Shown piece after piece: positions 34,525 to 45,845 of a stretch of DNA of 64,000 bases. Position numbers and translations under genes: made by a program. The notes below the pieces were generated by a model, which had not been told where the DNA came from, did no database searches, and worked only from the letters and a program-made list of their open reading frames with translations. Location: positions 2,108,001 to 2,172,000 of the forward strand of contig CP075492.1 of assembly GCA_021613535.1 (NCBI GenBank), given 5' to 3'. Position 1 is the stretch's first letter. Every line of letters begins with the position of its first letter. The stretch comes from Adineta vaga. Lineage: Eukaryota; Rotifera.

Positions 34525-35273
34525 TTAGTTGCCGGCGAATATATAACTACCCAGAGGATCCCGATTAAAAAGCCAAATACTAAGTGACAGGAAGAAAACT
34601 CCCATAAAAACCGATACGCCACCACAGATCAAGAAAATACGACCAAGGCGAGAAGTAGGCTGCTTCCAGCGAGCCTCCGTTGGTTGTCGTCCATCGTACC
34701 AACATGTTTCTTCGTTGTTGATCTAGGAAGTAAACAAATTGATGATATACTGATGATTACACTTACTGAAAAATCTTTCTTCATCCTTTTGTAGTATATA
34801 CTGCTGATGAGCAATATTCACGGTTCACAAACATAATTATTTCTGATGACATGAGTATACGAAAGTTAGAAATGACTTACACATTTCACTGGCCTTTTAT
34901 ATGTCTTATTTTAATCTCTGTTCTTAATGCTAATATTTACCTTATGTGTAGCTGTTTGATTCAGCGCATCCGTTGGAGATTGATATCTTTTTTCACTTTC
35001 TACAGTAGTATTCACTCGCGGTTTTATATCGAGTTGAGCTTTCCATGCGGCACTATAGCAGTTAAATGTGGTATAACGTGTTCGACATGTACGATTTCGA
35101 TAACCAACATTGAATACAAAACAAGTGCTCTGCTTGTAATTTTTTTCTTTCGAATAAGCATCTCTATAGACAAATACACCAGCAATCAGCAGACCCAGAG
35201 CTATCCCTAGGAATGTACAACCGATATAAAGTGACATGTGCGCCCTGAACTTTTTGCTGCTTTTCTGATCCAT
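34525..35273 (-). CDS. Two-TM membrane protein with four-Cys ectodomain (176 aa)
   Basis: Two exons join in phase 0: 35273-34941 and 34722-34525, separated by a 218-base GT-AG intron. The N-tail is about 13 residues, TM1 is about residues 14-37 (YIGCTFLGIALGLLIAGVFV), a loop carries CFVFNV, TCRTRY, NCYSAAW and later ETCWYDG, and TM2 (RIFLICGGVSVFMGVFFLSL) precedes a short tail ending in TAA. The topology and loop cysteines recall calcium-activated potassium-channel beta subunits; rotifers have many such small two-TM proteins. That assignment is inference. Splice sites and frame are intact, so it is probably functional. Confidence 0.7.
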
Positions 35274-35279
35274 ATCGAG

Positions 35280-35986
35280 TAAGATGTGTAAAAAGGAAAA
35301 AGAATATCAAACTTCGTTGTTTTGTGTTACAGAACTTTGTTTTATATACGTGTTTTATTCAAACAGCCACGTGTAAAATAAAACGGTGAAATAATTGCAA
35401 CACTATTGCATGAAACGATGGAAAGCAAATAAAGAAAAAGTTTCGTCAGAAGAGAATCAGCATTATTTTTCGTTATAGAACGATCGTTCTTGATGTCAAG
35501 CAAATATTTTGTCCTTATCAAACATTTTTCGGAGTAATGCACGTCAATCGTTCGTCATGAATCACATACATATATTACTTTTGATCATACAAGAATACAA
35601 AAACACATGATGCAACAACGATATTTCATTGCTTAGAAAAAAGAAGTAGCTGTTCGACAATGAACAATTTCAAATCGATTAGTAATTTTTTCATCCTGTA
35701 GTAAACGTACTGGATGATTTTTGAGTTTAAACAAGGATTGAAATGGATTTATATATGAAAAATGAATCTTTTTTTAGGCTCTGATCATTAAGATAGGTGA
35801 ATGTAAATATAAAGATGAACACATGTGAACAAGAAATGAGAATTTCATATACTCACTCACATTCGACAAGATTGCCACCGTTCGTCTCGTTCTTTTATCT
35901 GTATTCCATTGACGATATTATGAAACAAACAAAATTTTGCTTTTATCTTTTTCTGTAAGTTATTATTGTTTGTATTATGAATATCT
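35280..35986. other. Intergenic region between divergent genes
   Basis: It should contain promoters for the minus-strand two-TM gene and the plus-strand MAM gene. No conserved element stands out. Confidence 0.35.
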
Positions 35987-37817
35987 GTGAAGATGTTATT
36001 TATCATAATACTCTTGCTAAGCTATCCATTGCTCAATCGTGCAACTATAGTTCATTGTGATTTTGATGTCACCTTTAGTTTAACAAATGGTGAACATTCT
36101 CAAGAGATCGATTATGATTACACACTAATGGCAAAGAGTGGTCATTATCGTTATTTTAATCGACAATTTAGTACACTCAATCGAAGGACACAAATAACAA
36201 CAATCAGTCGTTTATAACCATTGATTGATCGTGCTATATATTTTAGTGTATGGTACTATATGCCTCATGCAAATTTGCCATTCGATATTGAAGTTGGACA
36301 AGATGATGATGGAGAACTCGTACGTGCGATATTTTCTACTGCCAGTAGAAATATATCGACAAATGATTGGAGATTCATCAATGTTACATTATGAAATGAA
36401 GAATTAAAAATATATATTCGATTGTATGTTACAACTCAATCTTTAACATTCGATGATTTTTCAGTGGATTATTTTTATGCATCACATACACCACCACCAA
36501 AAACGCTAAATTCTTGTGATTTCAAATTATCATCATCATCGTGTACAAATGATTTGGTTTCTTTATCTGAATATCTCTATCAATGGTTAATTCTGAACAC
36601 TACGGATGGCGTCAAAGTTCAAACAGGTGCTCCATCTATGGATTATACATTTCGAAATGCCTCAGGTCATTATGCATTATTACCCGGTCCTAAAAATGGT
36701 TATGTTGGTTATCTTCATCTACCAAAAACAACTTCAAATTACATCGAAAGAATCATATTGCTTAAATTTTCAGTATTATGAAACGGAACGAGTGAATCGA
36801 ATGTCGTTCGTGGTTGTCAGATGATCGAACTCTCTCCCAAGATCGAATCCTAACACTCGCACTATTTTACTTGAATTGTAGATATACAACGAATGACTGG
36901 TAAGTATCTGAAATAAGTTTGAATGACGCTATTGTACGACTATGACGTCGTAGTTGATTACAAAAAAAGGAATGTTTTCACATCTTTGAACCGATCTAAT
37001 TCTTTTCTACATTAGGACTTGGGATGTCATCAATCTCCCCACGGGTAATTGTACACCATTGTTTCGTGTATTTAATGGAGATCAATATATAAGTACATTT
37101 GCCATTGATAATATTGCTATTATGTCATGTGATTATCCTTCTTTTCAACCTACATCATACAAGACTCTACTTATGTTTTCATGCGATTTCGATCAGTCCG
37201 ATATGTGTAGTATGACGAACACTGGTCCAATGTTGAAGCCTACTTTTAATTTCATGCTTTCAACCGGTGAGACCATACCAAATAAAGATCTTGGATCAGT
37301 ATAAGATCAAACACATAATTCAACATTGGGTGGTTTTCTCTATTGGAATCGACAATTACCACTTACTTTACAAGATTCTGGTAGAATAATGATATCGAAA
37401 ACTCTTGTAGGTGATTCGGGTCTGTGTCTTCATTATGCATTTTATGTAAAATCAAAGTCGATTAACAAAAATACACCGACGATCATCGTATCCTATTGAC
37501 CCTATTCGAATAATTTATGGACAAAATCCTTAGACGATAGTCAAGGATGGCAGTTGGTCTTGGTTAATTTCTACTATAGTCTTGATGAGAAAATATTCTA
37601 TCTTTATGTCAATCAATCGACATCAATTCCAGTATCGATCGTTTTTGATGATATTAAAATTGATTTGTGTAACCGTTTATCACCTACAACAATATCAACA
37701 TCTAGTAGCAGTAGCGCATCCTCAAGTACAAAAAAATTACCTAGCACTTCAACGAATTTTGTTACAACGGCTCCTAGTCACATGTGGCTGATTTATATCA
37801 TATCATGGATACAGTGA
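35987..37817 (+). pseudogene. MAM-domain secreted/membrane protein with multiple stops
   Basis: The frame starts with a signal peptide (MKMLFIIILLLSYPLL-like) and reads as MAM domains: CDFD near the start, NDW..INV, LTFDDFSVD, then NSCDF and later TWDVINLP, FAIDNIAI and a second SCDFDQSDMCSM domain with GGFLYWN, ending in a Ser/Thr-rich stalk and a short hydrophobic end. MAM domains mediate adhesion. The frame is broken by TAA 36215-36217, TGA 36392-36394, TAA 37302-37304 and TGA 37497-37499, with a frame change near 36760. One intron near 36900-37016 (GTAAGT to TTAG) still fits. Reading continues sensibly across each stop, so decay is recent. Confidence 0.75.
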
Positions 37818-38737
37818 AATAATAACGTATTTGTTCTTTATCATTTTTTACAAGCGTTTGTATTAACGTATATAATCGTTTGTAACGTGCTAGTTTCATC
37901 TGTTGGGATTGAATATGAGAATGAATGATGTCATAAAAAAAGAGTCAGTCTGAGCATATCAATCGATTGTTCAACCATATCGTACTCACCAGCAGAACAG
38001 TACAAGAATATCATAAAAGAAATAAAAGGTCATACAGTAGGAAACCAGCTTGACCATGACTTTAAGACAATTAATATTCGGCAGAGTTACCGAAGATTAA
38101 GAGTTATGAATTTTGTACAAATTCGTTTTGCATCAATAGTAGGAGGAAAACTCGCTTCCTTTGAATGCATTCATTGTAATGGCTCAATATCCAATATGCG
38201 TTAAATTTCAATATTTAGGATCGTTTTTACACTGCTGCTCTGGCTTGAGCTAGCATTCATCTCATGGTAGTTACTTCACATTGGATTAACACTTTCGATA
38301 GGAAGCCGAAAATCAAGTATCGTACCTATAACAATACTAGTACTACAGTTATACAACTTTAGTGGGCTATTTCTTCAAACAATGTGAACATCTATAAAGA
38401 TATTCTCATCATGGATATGTAAACCATTGAAAAAACGTTTTCTACTAGAACGTCCATATGGCTTGATCCATTCCTTCTCATCTGCCAGTGAAACCTGTTT
38501 TTGAAGACTTGTCGCACCCGCACACACCTTACTCTTTGGAAGCTCCATGGTGGAGGTCAGTTGATGATACAGCTTGTTTATTATATATATAGGATGAAAA
38601 ATCTTTATGACTAGCGCGATCCAATGCTAACAGCATCTGTGATAAACAAGTCTTTCATAGAGATCAATATTCTTGTTTCTTGATTAAGAAATCTTTATGG
38701 ATTGATCAACGTCATGGGACATTTTATATAAATAGGC
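37818..38737. other. Intergenic
   Basis: No gene recognised. Weak TA-rich repeats near 38580. It ends at a TTAA-CCCT motif that begins the next feature. Confidence 0.35.
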
Positions 38738-38776
38738 TTAACCCTTTGAGTCCTGGTGGTACATATATGTACCACC
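38738..38776. mobile_element. piggyBac-like terminus upstream of the reverse transcriptase
   Basis: TTAACCCTTTGAGTCC is followed by the perfect hairpin GGTGGTACATATATGTACCACC shown here by its arms GGTGGTACAT and ATGTACCACC (38755-38776). The layout equals the 17177 and 25757 ends. The reverse transcriptase gene begins 80 bases later and seems short at its N-terminus, so an insertion may have cut it. Confidence 0.45.
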
Positions 38777-38857
38777 TAGCGAAAGTTTTTAATTTCCAAA
38801 TATGTTTGTGGTTTTTAAGATCTAGTAGGAATATTATCGAATGATGTACGAGTAAAG

Positions 38858-40671
38858 ATGGCGCTTCCTGAATTACGACAAATTGTCAACGAATTTAAAT
38901 CCCAAAAAATATCAAAACAATTAAAAAGACGTGCTCAACGAGAATATAAAATTATTCAAAGTCTACGTCGATTATTACGTGAACGACCTGATATTATGAT
39001 TTGTCGAACAGAAAAGACCAAAACATTATATATTGGTAATCGAATGACAATGACTCGTAAAGCATACGAATATATGACTAAAACATCAGCTTATGAAGAA
39101 ATTACTGATAATGGTTCACCTTTAACTTTTATATTACAAGGTCTACATACATTACTTGATTCTATTGTGCGCACACATGGTCTAACTGATAAACAACGTA
39201 AAAAATTACTTCCAAATTTAAATCGTGTAGAATTAGCACATTATCATGGTTTACCAAAGACACATAAGATAGGAAACAAAACGCATTATTTTATTTATTT
39301 TTTAATAATTCTACTTTTAAAATTTAATATAGGATGGAATACCATTATGACCTATTATTGCATCTATTCATTCACCGAAAACATTGCTGTCGAAATTTCT
39401 AAATGATCTTCTTGCACCTATCTATCTACAAGTGGCACGTGACACAACATTTATTAATGATATCGATTTAATACGAAAATTAGAAACTCATGTTAACCAA
39501 GGTTTTTTTAATTCAACCACAAAATTTGTTATAGCTGACGTGAAAAATCTTTATACGATGGTACCAAGAGATGGTGCAATACTAGTATTGGCTAAATTTT
39601 TAGAAAAATATGCAAAAAATAGAAAAATCGGTACATTGACAATTGATCATATACTACGTATGGCTCGTTTCATATTGGATACAAATTATTTTGTTTATAA
39701 TGATAAATACTACAAACAAATACGTGGTGGAGCCATGGGTTCCGCTTTCACACAAGTTCTAGCCAATATTTATATGTTTGAATGGGAACAAGACTTAATT
39801 GCATATATACACCAACATAATGGAATCTATGGCAGGTATGTAATGTATTCACCAACGAAATAGATTTATTCTATTATTTTTCTTCCTTAGATATATTGAT
39901 GATATCTTCATCGTTACGAATCAACCAATTGCCGAGGTACAAGTGGAATTACAAAAAGCTCAAATCAAAGATATTAATATTGAGATAACACCAGAAATTA
40001 GTTTGTCAGTCAATTTTCTCGATGTATCAATTACTAATGAAAATGGTCAATTAAGAACATCGATCTATCATAAACCAACTGCCGAACCATACATATTACC
40101 TTATACATCAGATCATCCACGTCATATTCATCGTAATATACCATATACAGCTTTATTACGTGCAGCTCGTCTTTGTTCACATGTCGAAGACTTTAATACA
40201 GAACGTATTCGTATTGACATGTCTCTCTTATTAAATAATTATCCACCAAGATTTATCACTTACCAATTTAAAAACTTTTTTCACAACTACAATGCACTTC
40301 CTGTCTTAGAACAATTAGATACAGATATCTATCAACGATTACATCATGAAGTACTACATAAACCTTCACGACGTGAAAAACAATTGAATACCTCGATAAA
40401 AGATCCAGTTCAATATCCTGCTGTCTTACAAAAAAAACCATGGAATAAATCAATTATGTATGTAAAATATAAATATGATAGTGCTCTAACAACACACTTT
40501 CCAAAACAATTCAATCAATGGTGGAATAAACATTTTAAATATGGCCCCAATGATCTGAATAATGCACGCATTCTTCTGATAGGAAACACCAATCGAACAC
40601 TTGAACAATACTTAATCCATAAAAAACCATCAAAAGAAATACTAACCAAAATACAATCAACAGAAAACTAA
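38858..40671 (+). pseudogene. Athena-like Penelope-family reverse transcriptase, copy 1, inactivated
   Basis: Exon 1 (38858-39268) has RRLLRERPDIMICRTEKTKTLY and ends GLPKTHK; exon 2 (39333-39835) has PIIASIHSP, DVKNLYTMVP, then GGAMGS and ANIYMFEWE; exon 3 (39891-40671) starts at YIDDIF, the catalytic YxDD, and continues through the thumb (SIYHKPTAEPYILPY, RAARLCSHVEDF). No GIY-YIG endonuclease follows, as expected for telomere-associated Athena elements. Two changes disable it: TGA at 39348-39350 in the conserved PLRPI motif (CGA to TGA) and an intron 1 donor that reads AT instead of GT. The intron just before YIDD is shared with copy 2 in position. The N-terminal region is short compared with copy 2. 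Confidence 0.88.
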
Positions 40672-40689
40672 TATCATTTGTGCATTTAA

Positions 40690-41310
40690 ATTTCAACAAA
40701 AAACACTTTTCCTCTCTCATTCAATACTAATGTACAATTCCTCCTATTTTCCTTCACTAACAAAAAGACTATTTCTTTTTTTCTTCAAATAAAACCCATT
40801 CATTATTCCTCTGTTACTCACCTATCATTCTCGCTTCCATCTCTTCATAAACACATCTATGTAATCCTTTTTAGATTATACACATTTACATATGCAAACC
40901 TCCAAACCAAGACTAATTATCTATTACATATTGATGACAAGTAATGTATCATTCATATATCATAAACTTCTTTCTTCTATCTTCAGACTCAGCAGACTAG
41001 CCGAACAAGTGACCAAATCGCGATCGTACGATTGCTTTGAATTATTTTGTTATCTGTAAACTCACCATTTACGTAAGAAATCATTATATTCTATACATTT
41101 CATGTAATTACTATTATATATATATGTTAGATGTTTCCTTCTTTAAGTTAACTTCTATAATTTACATGACTAATTATTATATAGTTTCATATAGTTCTTA
41201 ACATACCCGTTGAGTTCCTTAAGCAAGAACGAAACATGTCGTATGACTGCTTTGAACTATATTCTTATTTGTAAACTCACCCTCACCCTCACCCTCACCC
41301 TCAAACTCAC
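40690..41310 (+). other. 3' region of Athena copy 1: decayed hammerheads and C-rich telomeric end
   Basis: At 41202-41245 all hammerhead helices are present: stem I CATAC/GTATG, stem II GTTC/GAAC, GAAA, stem III within ACATGT and cleavage triplet GTC. The core reads CCGTTGA rather than CTGATGA, so two core bases are mutated. About 35 bases later GTAAACTCACCC begins a (CACCCT)n tract (41277-41310). A more degraded copy of the same module lies at about 40995-41060, sharing TTGCTTTGAA and TGTAAACTCACC. These look like successive 3' ends. Confidence 0.65.
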
Positions 41311-41645
41311 CTTAGTTGTTACGACCTTGTTACGAATAAAGATCTTAGTTTCGTAATAGAGTTATGGAAAATGTAGTAACTCTAATGTCCTGATATGTAC
41401 ATTGATATCTTTTGATTATCTTTTGATTATCTTTTGATTTTCTTAAGATATCATTTATGTATCGTGGATTAAGAGTTCTGTTTTGCTACATTCGAAGTTT
41501 CTTTTGTTGCTTAACTAGGTTCTTATAGTCCTCGTGCAACAATAAGAATCCTTATTAGTTAATCATTTGATCATTAATGTCCTGAACTATCGATTTTTGA
41601 TTTATTCAGAGTTTTGATATGTTGTTATTAACTAACAGAAGAAAA

Positions 41646-41854
41646 AGTCAGATAGTTTAATTGGTAAAATAGCCGACCAGTTATCGGAAGATGTGGGTTC
41701 GAGTCCTGCTCTGATTTAATGATCTTTTTGAATAAGTTTCTCGTACTTATTCAAGCATATCTCTGTGGATACTTTGAATAAATTCGACTCTTTAGTCTTG
41801 CGGACAAATGAGAAGATTTCTAATGAATGATTCTTTCATCATCTATTTTCAAAC
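41646..41854 (+). mobile_element. tRNA-derived SINE, copy A, with C-rich telomeric tail
   Basis: A nearly complete tRNA cloverleaf (41646-41716) has acceptor AGTCAGA/TCTGATT, A-box-like TAGTTTAATTGG, an anticodon loop CCAGTTA, and T-arm GTGGG-TTCGAGT-CCTGC. The body continues to CATCTATTTTCAAACTCACC, and the tail 41855-41897 is C-rich telomere-like. The polymerase III B-box is intact. A genuine tRNA gene is less likely because the same head-body-tail unit occurs twice more. Confidence 0.75.
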
Positions 41855-41897
41855 TCACCCCTCACCCTCACCCTCACCCTCACCCCTCACCCTCAGC
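41855..41897 (+). repeat. C-rich telomere-like tail of SINE copy A
   Basis: CACCCCTCACCCTCACCCTC-type units. It marks the left side of the captured gene segment 41898-43400; on the other side a G-rich tract points the opposite way. Confidence 0.75.
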
Positions 41898-42082
41898 ACG
41901 AAGAGAAGACACGTCTCATGTTAATCCATAGTGAAATGCGTGTATAATGTGAGCACTCACGAGTGTCTCATGAATAAACGTAGAAGCAAGAAGAAGCGAG
42001 TATGTTAGATGCTATGAAAGTCGAATGGTTGTAGTGGCCGGCGCCATGGACATCAGCAGCATGGGTGACTTGTTCGTGGCGA

Positions 42083-43399
42083 TCACTTTGCTCTAATGAA
42101 GGCGGCGAACAGTGATGTGCGTGCGATTCTTGTTCGCCAGCGCTGAATGGCCTCGATGAAATCTTTCATGTACGATTGTGAAGGAACGATGAAGACAACG
42201 AAAATCAACATGGGCGGCGCAAAGGAGATGAAGTAGCCAATTACATAGAGACGCGCATTGCGTGGCGATTTCATGCATCCGGATAGGAATGAGATGATCA
42301 GACGAGGCACGGCTAAGATCGCCAACATGGTTGGTGAAATGAGCAGATGCTTGTGTTGTTTGATCTGTTCGCGTAGAATCTCCTTGTATGATTGCTTTTT
42401 ATCGACTTTTGCTCGACGACGAGCGGCAGCGATGATGATGATCAACGCACAAAAGCAATTGGCCGCGAGTGGCACGAAGAAATGCAAGGCATTGACCACT
42501 CGATCGAACACTTCGATGGATGGTGTGTACTGAGCGATGCAGAACGTGCGCGACTCTTCTTCATCGTCGACGAGACCGCGATGCAAAGGATCATGGATGT
42601 GTGTACCGACGGTGAAGAGCATGACGAATAGAATGACCCATTTCACGGTACGTTTACTCTTGACTTTGTCGAATGTCACTCCTTGAACAATCGTCACTGC
42701 TCGTTCGATCGCCACACAAGCACTGAGCCAATCGCTACAGCTGAGCAGAACGCGAACAAGAAAGTCCAGACAGCGACACTGACCACCGAGACTAGTACGG
42801 GTACGAAGAGTGCCGATCTGTGAGGCGATCAGTATGGCGAACTTGACGATTAGGACGTTGATCATGATGAGTGAAATCACTGATGAAGCAAAAATATACA
42901 GACCACAGCTAGTGCTGGACGCGGTCTTCGCGCGGACGGTGATCATCGATAACACACTGCTGAGGAATCCCACGGCGAACATCAACGTAGTCAGGGTGAT
43001 GGTCATTTTGACAATGTACTTTTGATTGTCGAGTTTGACGTGCGGTCGAATTTGATAGCCAAAGATGAGGTCCAAGGAAAGCGAAGATCCGTGAGTGGAA
43101 AGGTGACATCGCGAACCGACGTAACAATCTTGGCAGACACAGAACGACGATATTTGACAGAGTTGATCATCTTGTAGGCATTGCCCGGCATTTTCACACG
43201 GTGAATGTCCACGGCAATCGTACGTCATGTTGTAATTGAACTTGAAGCAATTGGCTTGTCGCGAAGGCTCACAGATGCAGAAATGGTCGAAGTCATGAAA
43301 ACACTGCAACGCGGACTGTTGCAGACAGGGCAGATGATAGAGTTTGATGCGCTTGATGATGTGTTGATTGACAATGGTCGTGTTGAACAACTCGTCGAT
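42083..43399 (-). pseudogene. EGF-like plus seven-TM GPCR, 5'-truncated at a telomeric tract
   Basis: The frame of about 435 residues has Cys-rich FCICEPSRQANCF and an EGF-like unit (CENAGQC, CVCQDCYVGSRC), followed by seven hydrophobic segments from about residue 130 on, an AIERA motif after TM3 in place of DRY-like E/DR, and a Lys/Arg-rich tail. This EGF-7TM arrangement is a rotifer GPCR type. The 5' exons, including the signal peptide, are missing; the frame passes directly into the telomeric tract at 43401, so any apparent start there is not real. Its codon usage is clearly more GC-rich than nearby genes. The coding part that remains has no stop. It ends TAG at 42083. Confidence 0.8.
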
Positions 43400-43400
43400 C

Positions 43401-43427
43401 GGTGGGTGGATGTGGGTGTGTTTAAAG
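43401..43427 (-). repeat. Telomeric tract capping the broken GPCR gene
   Basis: Plus strand GGTGGGTGGATGTGGGTGTG (part). The G-rich strand points right, away from the GPCR fragment, as a healed chromosome end would. On the minus strand it is the C-rich 3' end of the unit carrying the hammerhead at 43437. Confidence 0.8.
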
Positions 43428-43436
43428 AAATCAAAC

Positions 43437-43489
43437 TACCACAATCTAGATTTCGATTCCTATTTAACAGAATCGTTCATCAGGTGGTA
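43437..43489 (-). ncRNA. Hammerhead ribozyme motif (family 1), next to telomeric tract
   Basis: Minus strand: stem I TACCAC, core CTGATGA, two bases, stem II GATTC/GAATC with a 10-base loop, GAAA, palindromic stem III ATCTAGAT, cleavage after ATT, then GTGGTA (six perfect stem I pairs). The surrounding 95-bp unit (about 43420-43518) recurs inverted at 52143-52238. It is followed on its strand by about 10 bases and the C-rich tract. Confidence 0.75.
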
Positions 43490-43722
43490 AAGAAATTCTG
43501 CAATATCAGTAAACTAAAGAAAATCTTTTGAAATTTCGTAGATTTTTAGAAAGTTTTCAAGAAATGACTGCATAGAATGTTACATGGGCGAAAAAAGTAA
43601 ATTCTATTAAAAGGCAAAGACATATAAACAGGGCGTATGAATTGATATGCAATTGTTTAAACGGTCATTTAATTAAAGAGAGGGCTTAATATTGGTCTTT
43701 GTGATGGCGGCTTTTATTTCTA

Positions 43723-44297
43723 TTATGGGATGGAATTGTGATAGCCGTAGTAGAAAAGAATTTGTTGAATTGTTTGGAAGGGAAGTATGAGATGTTTTGG
43801 TTTTTCTGTTGCTTTCTTCGATGGATATTGTTTATAACCATGTAATTTTGATAGGAATCGGCCGAATTCTAGACAGTTAAAGTCTCCTCTAATATAGTCA
43901 TTCCATGGCAAAATATTTTGGGTAACTTTGTAATTACAACATGTACCAGTAATTGTGTCGAGAAATCGAGTTCTTTTATTGATTTTGTTCTTAAAAATAA
44001 TTTGTATATATAATTCTTTTAGAGGGTATAATGGATTTATTTCTTGGCCGACACAAAGATATTGTATTTCTTCATCATAAAGTTCTTGTCGAATATAATT
44101 CATAATAGTGTGTTTTGAAGTAGTAGTCCATGATATAATAGCTGATGATTCTGAATTATGTTGAATTGGCTCTCGAAGAGAAGATGGTGGTGGCTCTTGT
44201 AGATTAAATTGACATAGGTTAGCAATAGTTGGTCGATCAAGATCAGCATATTTACTGTACCAAGATTGACAATTAGGCTTTTTATCTGTTTGATCGA
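43723..44297 (-). CDS. Unrecognised ORF E of the tract-bracketed block
   Basis: The frame is open from an acceptor CTTACAG (exon start 44297, phase 2) through an internal Met at 44103 to TAG at 43723, about 191 residues; an upstream first exon is missing or not identified. It begins with DQTDKKPNCQSWYSKYADL, has a Pro/Ser stretch, then a well-behaved soluble region (LYDEEIQYLCVGQEINPLYP, FLDTITGTCCNYKVTQ, NILPWNDYI). No known motif. It is the last of five minus-strand ORFs upstream of the hammerhead and telomeric tract at 43437-43401. Confidence 0.5.
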
Positions 44298-44602
44298 CTG
44301 TAAGTTGAAAAGATGTTTACATTGTAAATTCTGATGATTTTTTGATGAATAGGGTCAAGTAGTTAGATCTTAGATGATAAGATGTAGGTTAATTGTGTTT
44401 TCGAAGCTTAATTTTTGATGGAAGTTGTTGTAATATACATATATATCTAGAGAGGGAACGATGGCAAAAGATCAATTCATGTCTACAAGATTTAAGGAAT
44501 GTTATATTGATTAATACATTTCTAGTCTAATGAAAATAGTCTATAGGACGTATGTTTTCGTAAAATAAAGATGGTATGCATGATCTATAGAAGTGGGTAT
44601 TA

Positions 44603-45265
44603 TTATGAGGTAAATTGTTGGTTTTCGGAATATAAAGAATCGTAAGTACCATTATTTACGCCATAAGTACTCTGTAAGTGTTTGGAATCATCCATGCTGT
44701 GTTGTTTGTTTGTTAGATCTTGAGTAATTTTATCGATTCGAACATTAATTGAATCTATATGTGAACGATTGCATTTTTTTCGAGTGTTTACCGTACCACT
44801 ATACTCTATAATAAATTATACATCAAAGTGAAAGGGTGAAGAAAATGACTGAGAAATCTAGTCACCTGTATCTAATGTTAAGTTTCGTCGCGTTTTTTTA
44901 TGAACCAAAGAACGATAGAAATATGAAAGTATAATTGCAAAGAATATTACTAGCAGAATACAGGCAATAATAGTTTGGTGATGTTGAGTTTTTAGAGTGT
45001 GTAGGAATCGGTCAATGCTCGTTGATGATTCTGATATATCCGTTATTGAAGATATTTCTGAATTAGTTGGTGTGCCCATTATCCATGATGTCGTTGTAGA
45101 AATTTGTGTATCTGATTTTGGTTCAACCACTTGAACATTGTAGTGTTCTAAGTTCTGTAGAAAATCGGCGGTTGAAGAAAAGTTAGTCTTTAACATGTTC
45201 GCTCGTGGTCTATATTCAAATTGAAGTTGACCATTCATCATAACAAGATTCTTCAATGAACTCAT
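44603..45265 (-). CDS. Single-pass membrane protein, two exons (200 aa), ORF D
   Basis: Exon 1 (45265-44866) and exon 2 (44805-44603) join in phase 1 through a 60-base GT-AG intron. Residues about 100-122 (TIIACILLVIFFAIILSYFY) form one membrane segment, preceded by a Ser/Thr-rich region with glycosylation sites and followed by a basic stop-transfer KKTRR and a hydrophilic tail. There is no signal peptide at the first Met, so either the start is upstream or it is a reverse-signal anchor. Family not recognised. Frame and splice sites are intact. Confidence 0.6.
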
Positions 45266-45584
45266 ATTTGTAATTGTTTAATATCAATGAAGTGAAAAGG
45301 AAAAGGAAAAATCTAAAATAGAAAGAAATATCCTTAAATCGGAAGAAAAAAAATCTGAACAAAGACTAAGCGATAGAAAAGAAGAGTGTCTACTATATGT
45401 AAAAGTTCTATTTTCAACAAAAAAAACAAAGATATTTGTGATAGGATTGTATTTTACGATTATTTATTATGTCTACATTTCATACTACAATGTTAGTAAG
45501 ATAAATAATAACGTTTTGTTATTCTAAGAATATAATGTATATAGTTTGATGTATGTTGTTATTATAGATTCAATCTATATTATT

Positions 45585-45845
45585 TCATAAACATCGCTGA
45601 TTCTCGTCTTTTTGTGACGTTTTGTCAGATGGTTCTGGTATTGTAATCTAATTATGAATAAAAAGATTCATTTCTCTTAGAAGGCTAGATTCAATATGTT
45701 TGAACTTATGAATACGTACCTTCACGTCTGTTTCGACTTTTTTCTCTGATTCTTTTGTTTTTACAGGAGCTTCGCTGAGACTCTGCTCTTCGCAATATTG
45801 GTTCCCCTGGCGTTGTTGTTCTAAAGTCATCGTTGTACTATTCAT
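45585..45845 (-). CDS. Small charged protein, two exons (62 aa), ORF C
   Basis: Exon 1 (45845-45720) and exon 2 (45647-45585) join in phase 0. The product is hydrophilic, rich in Glu, Gln and Lys (TLEQQRQGNQ, KESEKKVETDVK), and could form a short coiled coil. Its first 25 codons and leader are duplicated at 32370-32606. A hammerhead-like core (45966-45999, same strand) lies about 125 bases upstream of the ATG, the position expected for a ribozyme-defined RNA 5' end. Function unknown; it may be a retroelement ORF. Confidence 0.45.

Noticed and set aside
34843-34875. CTGATGA followed by GAAA near 34843
   Set aside because: No stem II or stem I pairing; not a hammerhead.
35987-37817. Alternative genetic code (TGA as sense)
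   Set aside because: Stops are both TGA and TAA, expected residues differ from case to case, and other genes here end normally in TGA.
41646-41716. Functional tRNA gene
   Set aside because: The cloverleaf is good, but it heads a repeated SINE unit with body and tail found twice more.
42258-43531. Plus-strand frames opposite the GPCR
   Set aside because: They are shadows caused by GC-rich codons of the minus-strand gene.
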